A DNA stretch of 64,000 nucleotides from Fulvivirga sediminis (GCF_016757215.1 NZ_JAESIY010000009.1:234130-298129); one strand, 5' to 3'. Counted from the stretch's first letter, positions 45,058 through 53,624 are shown. Notes: generated by a model from the letters alone, not told the origin. Translations and numbers: made by a program.

Positions 45058-45189
45058 ATAAGACAAAAAAAACTTATATCGGAGACTGCTCAAATGTCCA
45101 AACTTATTAGATGTTAATTGGGTAGCCTCCTTCTATAATTGCACCTGAAAATTAGGCTCATTATTATGTTCTGTCGCTATAAATGACCA

Positions 45190-46326
45190 CTAAGTTGTAT
45201 AAATATGCTTTATCTGGCTACTATTTGGTCCATAACTGCCTAATACTGACTCAAAATTCTCACGGATGGATGATAAAATGCTCTCAACGGAAAACGAAGG
45301 TAGCTGATCAAGGCAGGTTATTATTAGTTTTTTTCTAATTGGTAGGTTATGGTGATAATGCTTATCACAGGTGAGAGCATAATTTAATAGCTCAGGGTCT
45401 AGAGCGGTAGTTCTAAATTCTCCCTGAAATTCATTGGTAACATTCGCCTCTTTTTCATGATTTTGTAATTGAACCTCAGGCGTGCTACTCATGGGGCCAT
45501 TTCCATGGCGTGTTTGGTAACAACGGGTAACATAATACAAATCTGCACTCTGTGCATTACCGAAATGATCAACAAGCAGTTCTATCGCGTTTTTAGAAGT
45601 AGTGTTACTCCAGGTAGTGTGTGGGTGAAAACCATGCTTAGTATCTAGCATAATACCTTGGCTTCCTTCAAAAATAAAGTGATCATATGAATCTTGAATT
45701 TCGCTAAAGCTTTTTACACCATAGAACGCCTCTATTGATTGGCAGCATTGTACATAATCGTCTTGATGGTAAGTTTCCAGCTCTTTTTTGTAAAGCTGCT
45801 TCACCTTATTGCCCAAAGCATCTATTAACTTCTGGTAATAGTTCTTTATACTTTTAAGTCGCTCTTTTACTACCCATTCAAAGGGTAAGTCCTGAGCAAA
45901 AAAGTAAACTTCTTGCCTATTTCTTTCAATAGTAGCACCGAAACCCAAACCACAAGACCCATGCTGGTTTTGCTTTTCTATAGCTCGGTTGTAAGCTATA
46001 TCATAGGCAGTAGTAACCATAGTATGAGGATGAAAAATTAATTGAGGATGGTACTTCTCTAGGTACTTACCTTCCAATAAAATAGCTGGGGGAAATATAG
46101 TAGTGTGCTCTGTATAGAAGGTAGGAACTCCTCTAAAAGTGCCCGAGCCAAAATTGCTAAAGGTATGACTTATCTCTTCAGTGGTAACGGTGTGCCCCAC
46201 CTGATGCCCTCCAGAAAATCGAATAACTAAACTCGATGAAGGGCTTTGGGAAGCCAGGTAATCAGTGGTTAAACCTTTTCCGCTATCCCCAAAACCCAAA
46301 TCTATTACGATACTACATCGTGGCAT
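45190..46326 (-). CDS. Adenylosuccinate-synthetase-like protein (PurA paralogue)
   Basis: 378 aa, shorter than bacterial PurA (about 430). The fold's landmarks are kept but altered: GFGDSGKG in place of GDEGKG (catalytic Asp kept, Glu replaced by Ser), GGHQVGHT for GGHNAGHT, GLGFGATIERN at the substrate loop, EGSQGIMLDTKHGFHPHTTW for EGAQG..LD..GT.P, YYVTRCYQTRHGNGPM, and TNEFQGEFRTTALD in the C-terminal region. It should join an amino acid to a purine-like nucleotide with GTP, but the ligand may differ from IMP and aspartate. Its ATG overlaps the VWA stop codon (TAATG), so it is coupled to a non-metabolic operon under the palindrome. Confidence 0.85.
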   Translation of the reverse strand: MPRCSIVIDLGFGDSGKGLTTDYLASQSPSSSLVIRFSGGHQVGHTVTTEEISHTFSNFGSGTFRGVPTFYTEHTTIFPPAILLEGKYLEKYHPQLIFHPHTMVTTAYDIAYNRAIEKQNQHGSCGLGFGATIERNRQEVYFFAQDLPFEWVVKERLKSIKNYYQKLIDALGNKVKQLYKKELETYHQDDYVQCCQSIEAFYGVKSFSEIQDSYDHFIFEGSQGIMLDTKHGFHPHTTWSNTTSKNAIELLVDHFGNAQSADLYYVTRCYQTRHGNGPMSSTPEVQLQNHEKEANVTNEFQGEFRTTALDPELLNYALTCDKHYHHNLPIRKKLIITCLDQLPSFSVESILSSIRENFESVLGSYGPNSSQIKHIYTT

Positions 46327-47198
46327 TATAGCATGTCTTCTATCTCAATATCATCGAGATTTCTGTCTGTAGTTTTTCCATTGTTAGTAACACCAGTACT
46401 CTTATGATGCTGAATCACTACCTCTGCTATTTTCTTGGCTACAGTTCTGAAATCTGGTAATTCTATGAAGTTTTCACCTAAAAGCTCTTTCCAGTTTCCT
46501 TTACGAACATCAGACTTAGAGTATTCATTATGCTCCAAGTGTAAATGAAAAACATTATATTTTTCTTGTGCCTCAGCAATGATTTCTTTGGTGGTAACCG
46601 TATGAGCCTCCTTTTCAGAGGTATATCTTTTAATAATGTCTGCTGGTATTTCAGGAAAAACAGGTTCATCACCAATGGTAAATAAAAAGCCTTTTTGTTT
46701 TCTTTTTTCCCAACAGTCAATAGCTGTATGCCTTGCAGCAAAAAGATGAGCCAGGTTATATCCTTCCTGGTTATTTCCTCCTCCTCCTCCCTCAAGGAAT
46801 ACTTTGGTAAGCCATCTGTCTAACAGCTCAGCTGATGACTCAAATTGGCCCACCTGAAGAGGCGCTGAATCATAAACAAAATCACCAATGCCTAAAAATA
46901 GTACCTGAGGATGCTCTATACCTGCTTCCATAAGCGAGCCAATAAGTACAGGCAATGTTTCTTTTACAATTATCTCAGGAACGCCGCCCATGCTCCCAGT
47001 TACATCCAGCCCTACAATAATAGAAAGAGATTCCGGGTGCTCTTCAGAATCGCGCGATTCTCTAAAAACCACCTCTGATGGATCCATTTCTTTATCTATC
47101 TGCCGTGAAGTAAATATTTCACTTCTAGACTTTTTCGCATATCCTTTAGATGCACTTAGCCTCGTATATGCTTCATAACTAAATCTTCCTCCACCCAT
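46326..47198 (-). CDS. VWA-domain protein with intact MIDAS
   Basis: 290 aa, cytoplasmic. After a basic N-terminus (MGGGRFSYEAYTRLSASKGY) a von Willebrand A domain begins at about residue 60: IIVGLDVTGSMGG has the Asp-x-Thr-x-Ser metal site, FLGIGDFVYDSAPL and a long glycine run (FLEGGGGGNNQEGY) follow, and FTIGDEPVFPEI carries the third metal-site Asp. Such domains bind protein partners through Mg2+. It starts 2 bp after the coiled-coil gene and overlaps the PurA-like gene, so the three products probably work together. Confidence 0.88.
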   Translation of the reverse strand: MGGGRFSYEAYTRLSASKGYAKKSRSEIFTSRQIDKEMDPSEVVFRESRDSEEHPESLSIIVGLDVTGSMGGVPEIIVKETLPVLIGSLMEAGIEHPQVLFLGIGDFVYDSAPLQVGQFESSAELLDRWLTKVFLEGGGGGNNQEGYNLAHLFAARHTAIDCWEKRKQKGFLFTIGDEPVFPEIPADIIKRYTSEKEAHTVTTKEIIAEAQEKYNVFHLHLEHNEYSKSDVRKGNWKELLGENFIELPDFRTVAKKIAEVVIQHHKSTGVTNNGKTTDRNLDDIEIEDML

Positions 47199-47200
47199 AA

Positions 47201-47551
47201 TTATATTAAGTTTAATTCTTCTCCAAATAAATATTCATAACGCTTAGTAGCTACATTGAGCTTAATCTCCAGATTTCGGATTTTTACAGCCATCTCCAGA
47301 TCTTTATCCACATATTGCTGAGCATCGAAATCGGAAGCAAGCACCAAACTATTGGCATCCGTTGGACTCATATCCAGCATATTCTCCTGATCTCTTTTCA
47401 GTCTTTTTAATAGCAAAGAAAGATCCTCCACTTTTCTCTTATACATGAGCTGAGCATCTTCTACAATAGACTTTGCTCTGTCGTCACGTATTTTATCGTT
47501 GTTCCGCTTTAGCGAACCAAAAAATGCGCCTTGAGATAAATTATCTTCCAT
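47201..47551 (-). CDS. Small coiled-coil protein, first gene of the VWA/PurA-like operon
   Basis: 116 aa from the ATG at 47549-47551, which lies 17 bp after the -7 box; a longer reading would cross the promoter. The sequence is strongly helical with heptads (IRDDRAKSIVEDAQLMYKRK, VEDLSLLLKRLKRDQENML, then AVKIRNLEIKLNVATKRYEY). A central MSPTDANSLVLASDFDAQQY breaks the coil. I do not recognise the family. It may be a structural partner of the VWA protein. Confidence 0.7.
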   Translation of the reverse strand: MEDNLSQGAFFGSLKRNNDKIRDDRAKSIVEDAQLMYKRKVEDLSLLLKRLKRDQENMLDMSPTDANSLVLASDFDAQQYVDKDLEMAVKIRNLEIKLNVATKRYEYLFGEELNLI

Positions 47552-47568
47552 AATTATTTCTTTATTAA

Positions 47569-47615
47569 CAAAGATAACCACAAAACCCATAAAGATGCAT
47601 CCCCTAATTCAGTGA
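47569..47615 (-). promoter_or_regulatory. Palindrome promoter D (drives the VWA/PurA-like operon)
   Basis: On the minus strand TCACTGAATTAGGGGA (plus 47600-47615), with a well-kept left half and a degenerate right half, followed 23 bp later by TATCTTTG (47576-47569). The ATG follows after 17 bp. Confidence 0.65.
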
Positions 47616-47648
47616 TATTCAGGTAATGAATGTCTCCTCCAGATGACC

Positions 47649-48047
47649 TCATTCTGTGGTTTTATGCACCCATTTCTTTGAACCATGAGCATAGCAACAT
47701 GCTGTGGACAAGCTACTTACAAAATCATAAAGATCTACCGTAATATCATCATAATCATTGTTTTGGTCATTCATAATTAGCCGCATAAAGCTGGTAGGTT
47801 TCACAGTGGCATTATCAGATAGAAACTCGAAGTCATCTGCTACTTGTGCATCAGCGGCATGGAGTACCGTTATCACTGATGCACCATCATCAATAATTAA
47901 TTTCAGGTTTTCTTCCTTGGTAAATGGGTTGGCATCTGTTTTAAAAGCAATTCTTTCATTTCCCTTATAGCGCGCTTTAATATCGTCAAAGACTTGCTCT
48001 TTGGTGTAAACCGGGGTGTTAAACAAAAAAGTATCTATGGCTGACAT
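47649..48047 (-). CDS. Protein of unknown function, third gene of the 47.6-49.0 kb operon
   Basis: 132 aa, soluble. Not recognised. MSAIDTFLFNTPVYTKEQVF, LIIDDGASVITVLHAADAQV and VDLYDFVSSLSTACCYAHGS (with a Cys-Cys pair) suggest an alpha/beta fold. It starts 1 bp after its upstream neighbour's stop codon. It is the last gene of a tight three-gene operon from palindrome promoter E. Confidence 0.65.
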   Translation of the reverse strand: MSAIDTFLFNTPVYTKEQVFDDIKARYKGNERIAFKTDANPFTKEENLKLIIDDGASVITVLHAADAQVADDFEFLSDNATVKPTSFMRLIMNDQNNDYDDITVDLYDFVSSLSTACCYAHGSKKWVHKTTE

Positions 48048-48048
48048 A

Positions 48049-48501
48049 CTAATTAATTCTTTTTATTATAATGGTATGCTTGAGGATATGCTTAAAGAAA
48101 TGCGCCTCTGCGAGATGATCAATAGTATGATTGATCCTTGTTTTCATATATTCCAGCATTTCAGTATCATTACTCATTTCTTTCTTAAGGTCATCATACC
48201 AATGGCCTAAAAGCTTGTGATAATCTGATTGTAAAAATTCTACCTCCTTCCAGGTTTGAGGCTCCACCTCTATGTCTTGCTGACTGATCCCCTCCTCCGC
48301 TATCTTGGTTTTCAGATAGCTGTAAGTGTTATAACTCACCGTGAAGTCAAGGTCAGCAATGGTAGTGAGCTCGTTAGAAAATTGAAAAGCTATAATATAA
48401 ATATCTGCCAATTCATTTTCTACCAGCTGCTCAAATGACCTTTTGAGCCACATTCTTATAGTGCTACTATATATAAGTCCCAAATCAGTAGTGCCTCCCA
48501 T
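48049..48501 (-). CDS. Helical protein of unknown function, second gene of the operon
   Basis: 150 aa, not recognised. Mostly helical (IRMWLKRSFEQLVENELADI, FLQSDYHKLLGHWYDDLKKE, RINHTIDHLAEAHFFKHILK), His-rich near the C-terminus, no signal peptide or membrane helix. It begins 2 bp after the stop of the membrane gene and ends 1 bp before the next start, so the three proteins are made together. Confidence 0.65.
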   Translation of the reverse strand: MGGTTDLGLIYSSTIRMWLKRSFEQLVENELADIYIIAFQFSNELTTIADLDFTVSYNTYSYLKTKIAEEGISQQDIEVEPQTWKEVEFLQSDYHKLLGHWYDDLKKEMSNDTEMLEYMKTRINHTIDHLAEAHFFKHILKHTIIIKRIN

Positions 48502-48503
48502 TA

Positions 48504-48995
48504 TTATTCTGCAGCAACGTTATGGATTGAATTAAGCATTCTTAAGCCAGATATAGCAATACCATTTTTGGGATAATCACGCAGAACTAGCTCATAATAT
48601 GTTTTACTCTTTTGCCCTTCTCCTATTTGTGAATAGCAAAATGCTATATTACAAAGGCCCATTTCTCTATAACTCATCTTAGAAGCGCTCAGCAGCGTGA
48701 TGAACCTATATTGGTCTATCGACTCATGATCTGTGAAGTATTTTACACTTTTTTCAAAATTCGGAATAGCTTCTTTGTATTGATGCTTTTTCACCAAACT
48801 GATCCCCTTTCTATGTGCCTTAGCTATGATGCTTCTCAAAACTCTTGCTATCACCGCATAGGTTAAAGCGGTTATCAAAAAAGCGAATTCTATAATTAAA
48901 GGCTTTAAAACAAAATAAATACCGGTAATCAATAAAAACTGAAACATCAGAGCAGGAATAGAAACCTGCTTTATAAACGGAATATTAAAAGACAT
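48504..48995 (-). CDS. Membrane protein with TPR-like tail, first gene of the operon
   Basis: 163 aa. Two close membrane helices (ALMFQFLLITGIYFVLKPLI and EFAFLITALTYAVIARVLRS) are followed by a cytoplasmic or periplasmic helical repeat: GISLVKKHQYKEAIPNFEKS and LCNIAFCYSQIGEGQKSKTY have TPR character. It could anchor the two downstream proteins at the membrane. Palindrome promoter E lies 36 bp upstream of the ATG at its -7 end. Confidence 0.75.
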   Translation of the reverse strand: MSFNIPFIKQVSIPALMFQFLLITGIYFVLKPLIIEFAFLITALTYAVIARVLRSIIAKAHRKGISLVKKHQYKEAIPNFEKSVKYFTDHESIDQYRFITLLSASKMSYREMGLCNIAFCYSQIGEGQKSKTYYELVLRDYPKNGIAISGLRMLNSIHNVAAE

Positions 48996-49030
48996 ATTAA
49001 TATGATCTATTGTAGCAATAATGAAAATAA

Positions 49031-49076
49031 CAAAGCTAGATAAGCTATATTATCAAAGTCTCACTGATATCCGTGA
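49031..49076 (-). promoter_or_regulatory. Palindrome promoter E, minus direction
   Basis: Site TCACTGATATCCGTGA at 49061-49076, then 22 bp, then TAGCTTTG (49038-49031) on the minus strand. It drives the three-gene membrane operon. Confidence 0.75.
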
Positions 49077-49132
49077 TTTTTCAAACTCATAGAATGAGGC
49101 CAATTTGATTAGTCTATACATCAGTATCTTTG
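49061..49132 (+). promoter_or_regulatory. Palindrome promoter E, plus direction (kinase/regulator pair)
   Basis: The same strong site is followed by 10 bp, a degenerate second copy TCATAGAATGAGGCCA (49087-49102, 9 of 16), 22 bp, and TATCTTTG at 49125-49132. A TTG at 49105-49107 (17-bp spacing) may allow basal transcription. The ATG is 7 bp past the -7 box. Confidence 0.6.
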
Positions 49133-49139
49133 TAAAAGC

Positions 49140-51134
49140 ATGAGAAGAGTAAACTTATTTATCAAAAAAGGCCTATTAGGGCTGTTTTTCGCACTTGCAA
49201 GCTATCAAACCTTACTAGGTCAGTCAGCATCTGCTGAACCAGACAGCATAGTATTTAAACTAGACAGCCTTTTACAGGAATACCGAAATTATTCTGAGAC
49301 AGAGCCTGTTAAGGCCAAAGCCAGCGTAGAAAAGCTGATAGAATTAAGTAGCAAGCATAATCGTGTAATTTACGAAGCCAGAGGCCACTATTTTCTATGT
49401 TACATTTTTGAGGCTGAAGGCCAAAATGAAGCGGCAGTAAAAGAAGGTAAACTGGCCGAACAAAAAATAAAGGAGGCAAAAATGGATCGTGGCCTCTCGG
49501 CTGTATATAACCTGTTAGCCATTGCCTATCATAATCTGGGGGATAATGTCAGTGCCATGAATCATTACGTCAAATGTCTGGATATGGCTAAAGAAGAAGA
49601 CAACCGCATTGAAGCGGGACATGCCTACGGAAATATAGCTAACTTGTATATAGAACAGGAGCAATATGAGAGGGCAAAAGAAAACCTGCAAAGAGCCTAT
49701 GAAGCTTACCAGGAGTCTAACTATCCTGATGGTATTGTGGCTACCCTTTTTACCATGGCTAACATTCTGAAAAATCAGGAAGACAACCATAAAGCCCGAG
49801 ACTATTACGAACAAATTATTGACTACAGTAAAAAATCTAATAACCTGATACAAGAAGCGAATGCCAGGATAAATCTGGGGCAGCTACTCTTATCAGAGAA
49901 AAAATATAAAGAAGCTTTACCTGTACTGAAGCAAACTTATCAGCTACTAAAGAAGCTGGGGTTTGTGAGTGATCAGGCTCTGGTGCTTAATGACTTAGGG
50001 GTAGCCTGTAAAAACTTAGGTATGACTCAGCAAGCCATTGATTATTATAATCTCGCACTAGAGATTGACAAAACAGAAAGCATAAATGACGCAGTCTACA
50101 TCAACCTATCTGATTTATACGCAAAGCAGAAAAGTTATAAAAAGGCCTTTGATCAACTTTCCAAATCATACACCCTTAAAGACAGCCTTAACTCCATAGA
50201 AAAAGATAAGCACCTAGCTGAGCTTCAGCAGAAGTATGAAACTCAACTTAAGGAGGCACAAATTAAGATCTTAGAAAAAGAGAAATCTTTACAAGAGGCT
50301 AAGCTGCTGCAATCAGAATCTGAAGTAGCCAGACAAAAGCAATTACGCAATGCCTTTATCATTGGATTTGTGATGGTGCTAATTACCCTGATCCTACTAC
50401 GCTATTTTTATGTACAAAGAATAAAAGTACAGAAACAGCTGGCATCAGAAAAAGAAGAAAATGCCCGGCATAAAATAAATGAGCTTATTAAAGATTATCG
50501 CCTCGACTCAATTAAAAAATATAATGAAGGCCAGCAGCAAGAGAGAAAACGGATAGCTCGAGAAATTCATGATGGATTAGGTAGTGATCTGGCCAGTCTT
50601 AAAATGTCTTTTGAGCACTATATGAGCAAGCAAAATGGCAATAATGCCTTACAAAAGATGCTGTATACAATTCAGAGTATTTACAAAGACCTAAGGAGCA
50701 TTTCTCATCAGCTCCACCCTCCTGCCTTTTCAGACCACGGTTTTTGTGATTTTCTAAACCAGCTCCTTGCAGATAAAACCAACGATGGAAATATAAAAAT
50801 GAAAGCCCTTTGTTTTCCTGAGGAAGAAATCGATGCTTTATCTGACAGAATTTTGGCTGAAGTATACCGCATTATTCAAGAGCTCATTACTAACATAATT
50901 AAACACGCAGAGGCTACTAACAGCGAAATTCAGGTCACCAAGCATGAAGATTATGTAAACATAGTAGTAAGTGATAATGGAAAAGGCATGCCCAAAGAAA
51001 AGAATAGCGGTATCGGTCTCAGAAACATTAAGGAGAGGCTTGAGTATCTGGGAGGCCAAATAGATATAGACAGCTCAGGCAATGGAACTACCATTAATAT
51101 AAACATTCCCTTATCTTTGGAAGCCACAAAGTAA
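49140..51134 (+). CDS. TPR-sensor histidine kinase (NarX/DesK-like, HisKA_3)
   Basis: 664 aa. Signal/anchor (LGLFFALASYQTLLGQ), then about six periplasmic TPRs (residues 60-355: AVYNLLAIAYHNLGDNVSAM, AYGNIANLYIEQEQYERAKE, ALVLNDLGVACKNLGMTQQA), a long coiled coil, one membrane helix (FIIGFVMVLITLILLRYFYV, about 405-425), HisKA_3 with phosphoacceptor His477 in RIAREIHDGLGSDL, and a HATPase domain (ELITNIIKHAEATNSEIQV, SDNGKGMP, GIGLRNIKERLEYLGG). It forms a pair with the response regulator 5 bp downstream. Its own promoter carries the shared palindrome. Confidence 0.93.
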   Translation: MRRVNLFIKKGLLGLFFALASYQTLLGQSASAEPDSIVFKLDSLLQEYRNYSETEPVKAKASVEKLIELSSKHNRVIYEARGHYFLCYIFEAEGQNEAAVKEGKLAEQKIKEAKMDRGLSAVYNLLAIAYHNLGDNVSAMNHYVKCLDMAKEEDNRIEAGHAYGNIANLYIEQEQYERAKENLQRAYEAYQESNYPDGIVATLFTMANILKNQEDNHKARDYYEQIIDYSKKSNNLIQEANARINLGQLLLSEKKYKEALPVLKQTYQLLKKLGFVSDQALVLNDLGVACKNLGMTQQAIDYYNLALEIDKTESINDAVYINLSDLYAKQKSYKKAFDQLSKSYTLKDSLNSIEKDKHLAELQQKYETQLKEAQIKILEKEKSLQEAKLLQSESEVARQKQLRNAFIIGFVMVLITLILLRYFYVQRIKVQKQLASEKEENARHKINELIKDYRLDSIKKYNEGQQQERKRIAREIHDGLGSDLASLKMSFEHYMSKQNGNNALQKMLYTIQSIYKDLRSISHQLHPPAFSDHGFCDFLNQLLADKTNDGNIKMKALCFPEEEIDALSDRILAEVYRIIQELITNIIKHAEATNSEIQVTKHEDYVNIVVSDNGKGMPKEKNSGIGLRNIKERLEYLGGQIDIDSSGNGTTININIPLSLEATK

Positions 51135-51139
51135 TAGCC

Positions 51140-51781
51140 ATGGAGAAAAAATTCAATATTATTATTGCCGATGATCATGTAATGTTTTTGGATGGTCTCC
51201 ACGCTATTCTATCAGAGTTGCCAGAGATAGATACCATACACCTGGCCACTGACGGTGTGCAGGTAATGCGACTTTTACATCAATTTAAAGATGTAGAAAT
51301 GGTGATCAGCGATATCAATATGCCAAAAATGGATGGCCTTACACTACTTAGTGAAGTAAAGAAGTTTAATTCTAATATTAAATTCTTTGTGCTAAGCATG
51401 CTGGAAGATATGCGTACAATCAATAAGGTAGTTCAAAAAGAAGCCGATGGCTACCTTCTGAAATTTGCTGATAAAGAAGAACTCAAAGCTGCAGTAAAAG
51501 AAGTACTGAGTGGTGAGCAGCATTACTCCAGTACTGTTAAAGAGCGCTATATGAAAGGCGTATTTGAAAAAAAGAAAAACCCTACGGTAGAGCTTTCGGC
51601 AAGAGAAACTGAGATACTGAAGCTACTTGCAGAAGAACTTACCTCTAAAGAAATAGCTGAAAAGTTATTTATCTCCGTAAATACGGTAGAAACACACCGC
51701 AAAAACATTTTACTGAAAACAGGATCTAAAACCACAACAGGAGCAGTAAAGTACGCCATAGAGAACGACATACTAGATTAA
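51140..51781 (+). CDS. NarL/FixJ-type response regulator, candidate regulator of the palindrome set
   Basis: 213 aa. The receiver domain has Asp11-Asp12, phosphoacceptor Asp58 in VEMVISDINMPKMDGLTLL, and the Lys in GYLLKFADKEELK. The C-terminal LuxR-type HTH (about 145-210) reads ELSARETEILKLLAEELTSKE, quoted in part, and AEKLFISVNTVETHRKNILL. NarL-family proteins bind 16-20-bp inverted repeats as dimers and often activate from near -42. The nine palindromes in this region sit at that position and one is in front of its own operon, so it is the best candidate regulator of the set. This is inferred. Confidence 0.95.
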   Translation: MEKKFNIIIADDHVMFLDGLHAILSELPEIDTIHLATDGVQVMRLLHQFKDVEMVISDINMPKMDGLTLLSEVKKFNSNIKFFVLSMLEDMRTINKVVQKEADGYLLKFADKEELKAAVKEVLSGEQHYSSTVKERYMKGVFEKKKNPTVELSARETEILKLLAEELTSKEIAEKLFISVNTVETHRKNILLKTGSKTTTGAVKYAIENDILD

Positions 51782-51799
51782 ATATTGCTGCCCCGGCTC

Positions 51800-52810
51800 T
51801 TAGTGCTTATTTTCTTCTTTTATATAAATCTCAGGTATATTATCATTAATACTATCCAACGTGGCATTTATATTATCTTTATCACAAGGAATAAACTCAC
51901 TATAGGTGACACTAGCTGAAGCTAAATCCAGATGACATAACATAATTCCTTTTAGCTCCTGAGTAGCAGGACGATCATCACCTTCAATAGTAGGCCTAGA
52001 CACTTCAAAACCGGCATATAGCTTATTAACATTATTCTGATTAAGCCAATGATACCGGAGATACGGCTCTATATTATAATCAGGATGTTCTGTACTTAAT
52101 TTTTTCTTCAATTGAATCAATGCTTGCTCCCTCACCTTGGCTAACCGCCCGTCAGAAGCATGTCCATTAAAATCAATGTATACATCTTTCTTTGGCGTAG
52201 TGGCGGTAATAGGTGTTCTAAATAGTCCGTTGGGCTCTTGCGGGCTAATAAACTTAATCTTCATGGAGGAAGTATAATCTCCTATATGCGGCTGAAAAAT
52301 CTGTGCTGTTTTTACTGTCAACTCTCTGATCTCTGTAGCCATGGGTTCATGGTTCAATTCCAAATTAATCGTCCAGTAAGTAATTTCTCCTATTTTAACA
52401 TCTGGCCCCAACACTGTTTGTAAATCCTTTCTACGCCGGTACGCTTCTAAAGCTTTTTGGTATTGAGTAGCCAATGTATATTCTTGCCCATCATAAGATT
52501 TTTTTGGAGTCTTTTTCTTTGCATCCCAGTAAAATATAAACTCTACTTCAGGATTATCCACAGATTCCAACTCGTAATAAAACATATTAGGGTTCATATT
52601 CCCTTCATTATAGTGTCTGCTAACATCAGTGATTACCCAGGCATTATTGTATTCATCTTTAATGACTTTTTCTAATTCAGCTTTTGCTTTCTTCTCAGAA
52701 ACAGAGAATAGCAACATGAAGTCCATTCCAAATTTTAGTATTATAAAAGGTATCATTGCTATTACAATTAATATTATCAGCCCTACTCCTATATAAATAA
52801 GAATCTTCAT
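51800..52810 (-). CDS. Membrane-anchored protein of unknown function
   Basis: 336 aa from the ATG at 52808-52810, which lies 23 bp past the -7 box; a longer frame to 52867 would cross the promoter and is rejected. One N-terminal membrane helix (ILIYIGVGLIILIVIAMIPF) is followed by a large soluble part with no domain that I can name: VIKDEYNNAWVITDVSRHYN, EFIFYWDAKKKTPKKSYDGQ, YIDFNGHASDGRLAKVREQA, LKGIMLCHLDLASASVTYSE. It converges on the response regulator and is driven by palindrome promoter F1. Confidence 0.75.
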   Translation of the reverse strand: MKILIYIGVGLIILIVIAMIPFIILKFGMDFMLLFSVSEKKAKAELEKVIKDEYNNAWVITDVSRHYNEGNMNPNMFYYELESVDNPEVEFIFYWDAKKKTPKKSYDGQEYTLATQYQKALEAYRRRKDLQTVLGPDVKIGEITYWTINLELNHEPMATEIRELTVKTAQIFQPHIGDYTSSMKIKFISPQEPNGLFRTPITATTPKKDVYIDFNGHASDGRLAKVREQALIQLKKKLSTEHPDYNIEPYLRYHWLNQNNVNKLYAGFEVSRPTIEGDDRPATQELKGIMLCHLDLASASVTYSEFIPCDKDNINATLDSINDNIPEIYIKEENKH

Positions 52811-52833
52811 TGGTATTGAATTTTTTGACAGTT

Positions 52834-52879
52834 TAAAGTTAAATGAATAAAAACCGCTTTTATTCACTGAATTCCGTGA
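52834..52879 (-). promoter_or_regulatory. Palindrome promoter F1, minus direction
   Basis: Perfect site TCACTGAATTCCGTGA at 52864-52879 with a GAATTC core, then 22 bp, then TAACTTTA (52841-52834; one mismatch to TAnnTTTG). It drives the membrane-anchored unknown gene. Confidence 0.7.
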
Positions 52880-52911
52880 TTCTTATCATTCATCATAGTC
52901 AAAAAAAGCCC

Positions 52912-52983
52912 TCACTGAATTCCGTGAGTTTACCATTTCACCGCTAGTGGTTACTTATAAAAGCGACCCGCATGATAGCTTTG
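52912..52983 (+). promoter_or_regulatory. Palindrome promoter F2, plus direction, tandem sites
   Basis: A second perfect TCACTGAATTCCGTGA at 52912-52927, 10 bp, a weak copy TCACCGCTAGTGGTTA (52938-52953), 22 bp, and TAGCTTTG at 52976-52983. The two sites are 26 bp apart centre to centre. The -7 box overlaps an in-frame ATG at 52972, so translation starts at 53011. Confidence 0.7.
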
Positions 52984-53010
52984 CCTCAGTTATTTAAAAA
53001 GAAATTTGTT

Positions 53011-53412
53011 ATGGGATTAAAAGAGAAAAAAGCTATTCAAGGTATTAAAGATCAATACTTTAACGATTATCAAAAAGAACTTAACGAAGTAGTAGGTAAA
53101 GAATTGCCTATTGACATTCAGTGGGATACGTTTAACACAGACCTAAACGCTATTAAATTTATTCCTAGCGTTTGCTTACAAAGAACGGTAGATGCTTTTA
53201 AAGAAATTTGCTCTGATGCTATAGGAAAAGAAGCAGTTCAGGAAAGTATACAAACCATAGTAGTTCATAATATAGAACCAGAAAATGCTGAAGCTAACAA
53301 AAGCCTGGTTTTTGACGGCGGTGTATTTACTATCAGAGCCAGCTACGGTGGGCATCACAGCGGATTTTTTACTGATCTTCAAATAAGAGAATATTTAGAG
53401 AACGCTTTATAA
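53011..53412 (+). CDS. Small conserved protein of unknown function, copy 1
   Basis: 133 aa, cytoplasmic, not recognised. An N-terminal helix (EKKAIQGIKDQYFNDYQKEL) is followed by an alpha/beta part (LPIDIQWDTFNTDLNAIKFI, GKEAVQESIQTIVVHNIEPE, GGVFTIRASYGGHHSGFF). About 119 of 133 residues are identical to the product at 55008-55409, and the last 60 residues also match the C-terminus of the 234-aa product at 54152. The start at 53011 is chosen because an upstream ATG (52972) lies on the promoter. A terminator follows. Confidence 0.75.
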   Translation: MGLKEKKAIQGIKDQYFNDYQKELNEVVGKELPIDIQWDTFNTDLNAIKFIPSVCLQRTVDAFKEICSDAIGKEAVQESIQTIVVHNIEPENAEANKSLVFDGGVFTIRASYGGHHSGFFTDLQIREYLENAL

Positions 53413-53437
53413 TATTGATTGATCTCTGTGTTCGTTG

Positions 53438-53470
53438 AAGTGCTGTTCCTTTAGGAGTAGCACTTTTTTT
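53438..53470 (+). terminator. Terminator after copy 1 of the 133-aa gene
   Basis: Arms AAGTGCT (53438-53444) and AGCACTT (53459-53465) with an inner TCCT-TT-AGGA stem, followed by a T run to 53470. The equivalent place after copy 2 (near 55457-55485) keeps only scrambled parts of it. Confidence 0.85.
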
Positions 53471-53624
53471 ATAACCATTTATTAGATAGGCAATCAGCTC
53501 TTAATTCAGAAAGGTGCCAAATTCTAGATGTAAAGAAAGGCACTAATTAGTCATGAATTATTTGAAAGCCTTAGTACATGTGAAAGCTTGTAATTATAAA
53601 AAATTAGAGGTAAAAAAGCCTTTT

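Larger units (their letters stand above)
52912..53412 (+). repeat. Duplicated promoter-gene unit, copy 1
   Basis: The palindrome, the weak second site, the -7 box and the 133-aa gene recur with the same spacing at 54910-55409. The pair is separated by about 2 kb that contains the 234-aa relative and an exported Hcp-like gene, so a local tandem duplication is likely. Confidence 0.8.

Noticed and set aside
45190..46326. PurZ of the aminoadenine (Z-DNA) pathway
   Set aside because: As I recall, PurZ replaces the catalytic Asp of PurA, whereas GDSGKG keeps it. No other Z-pathway gene is present.
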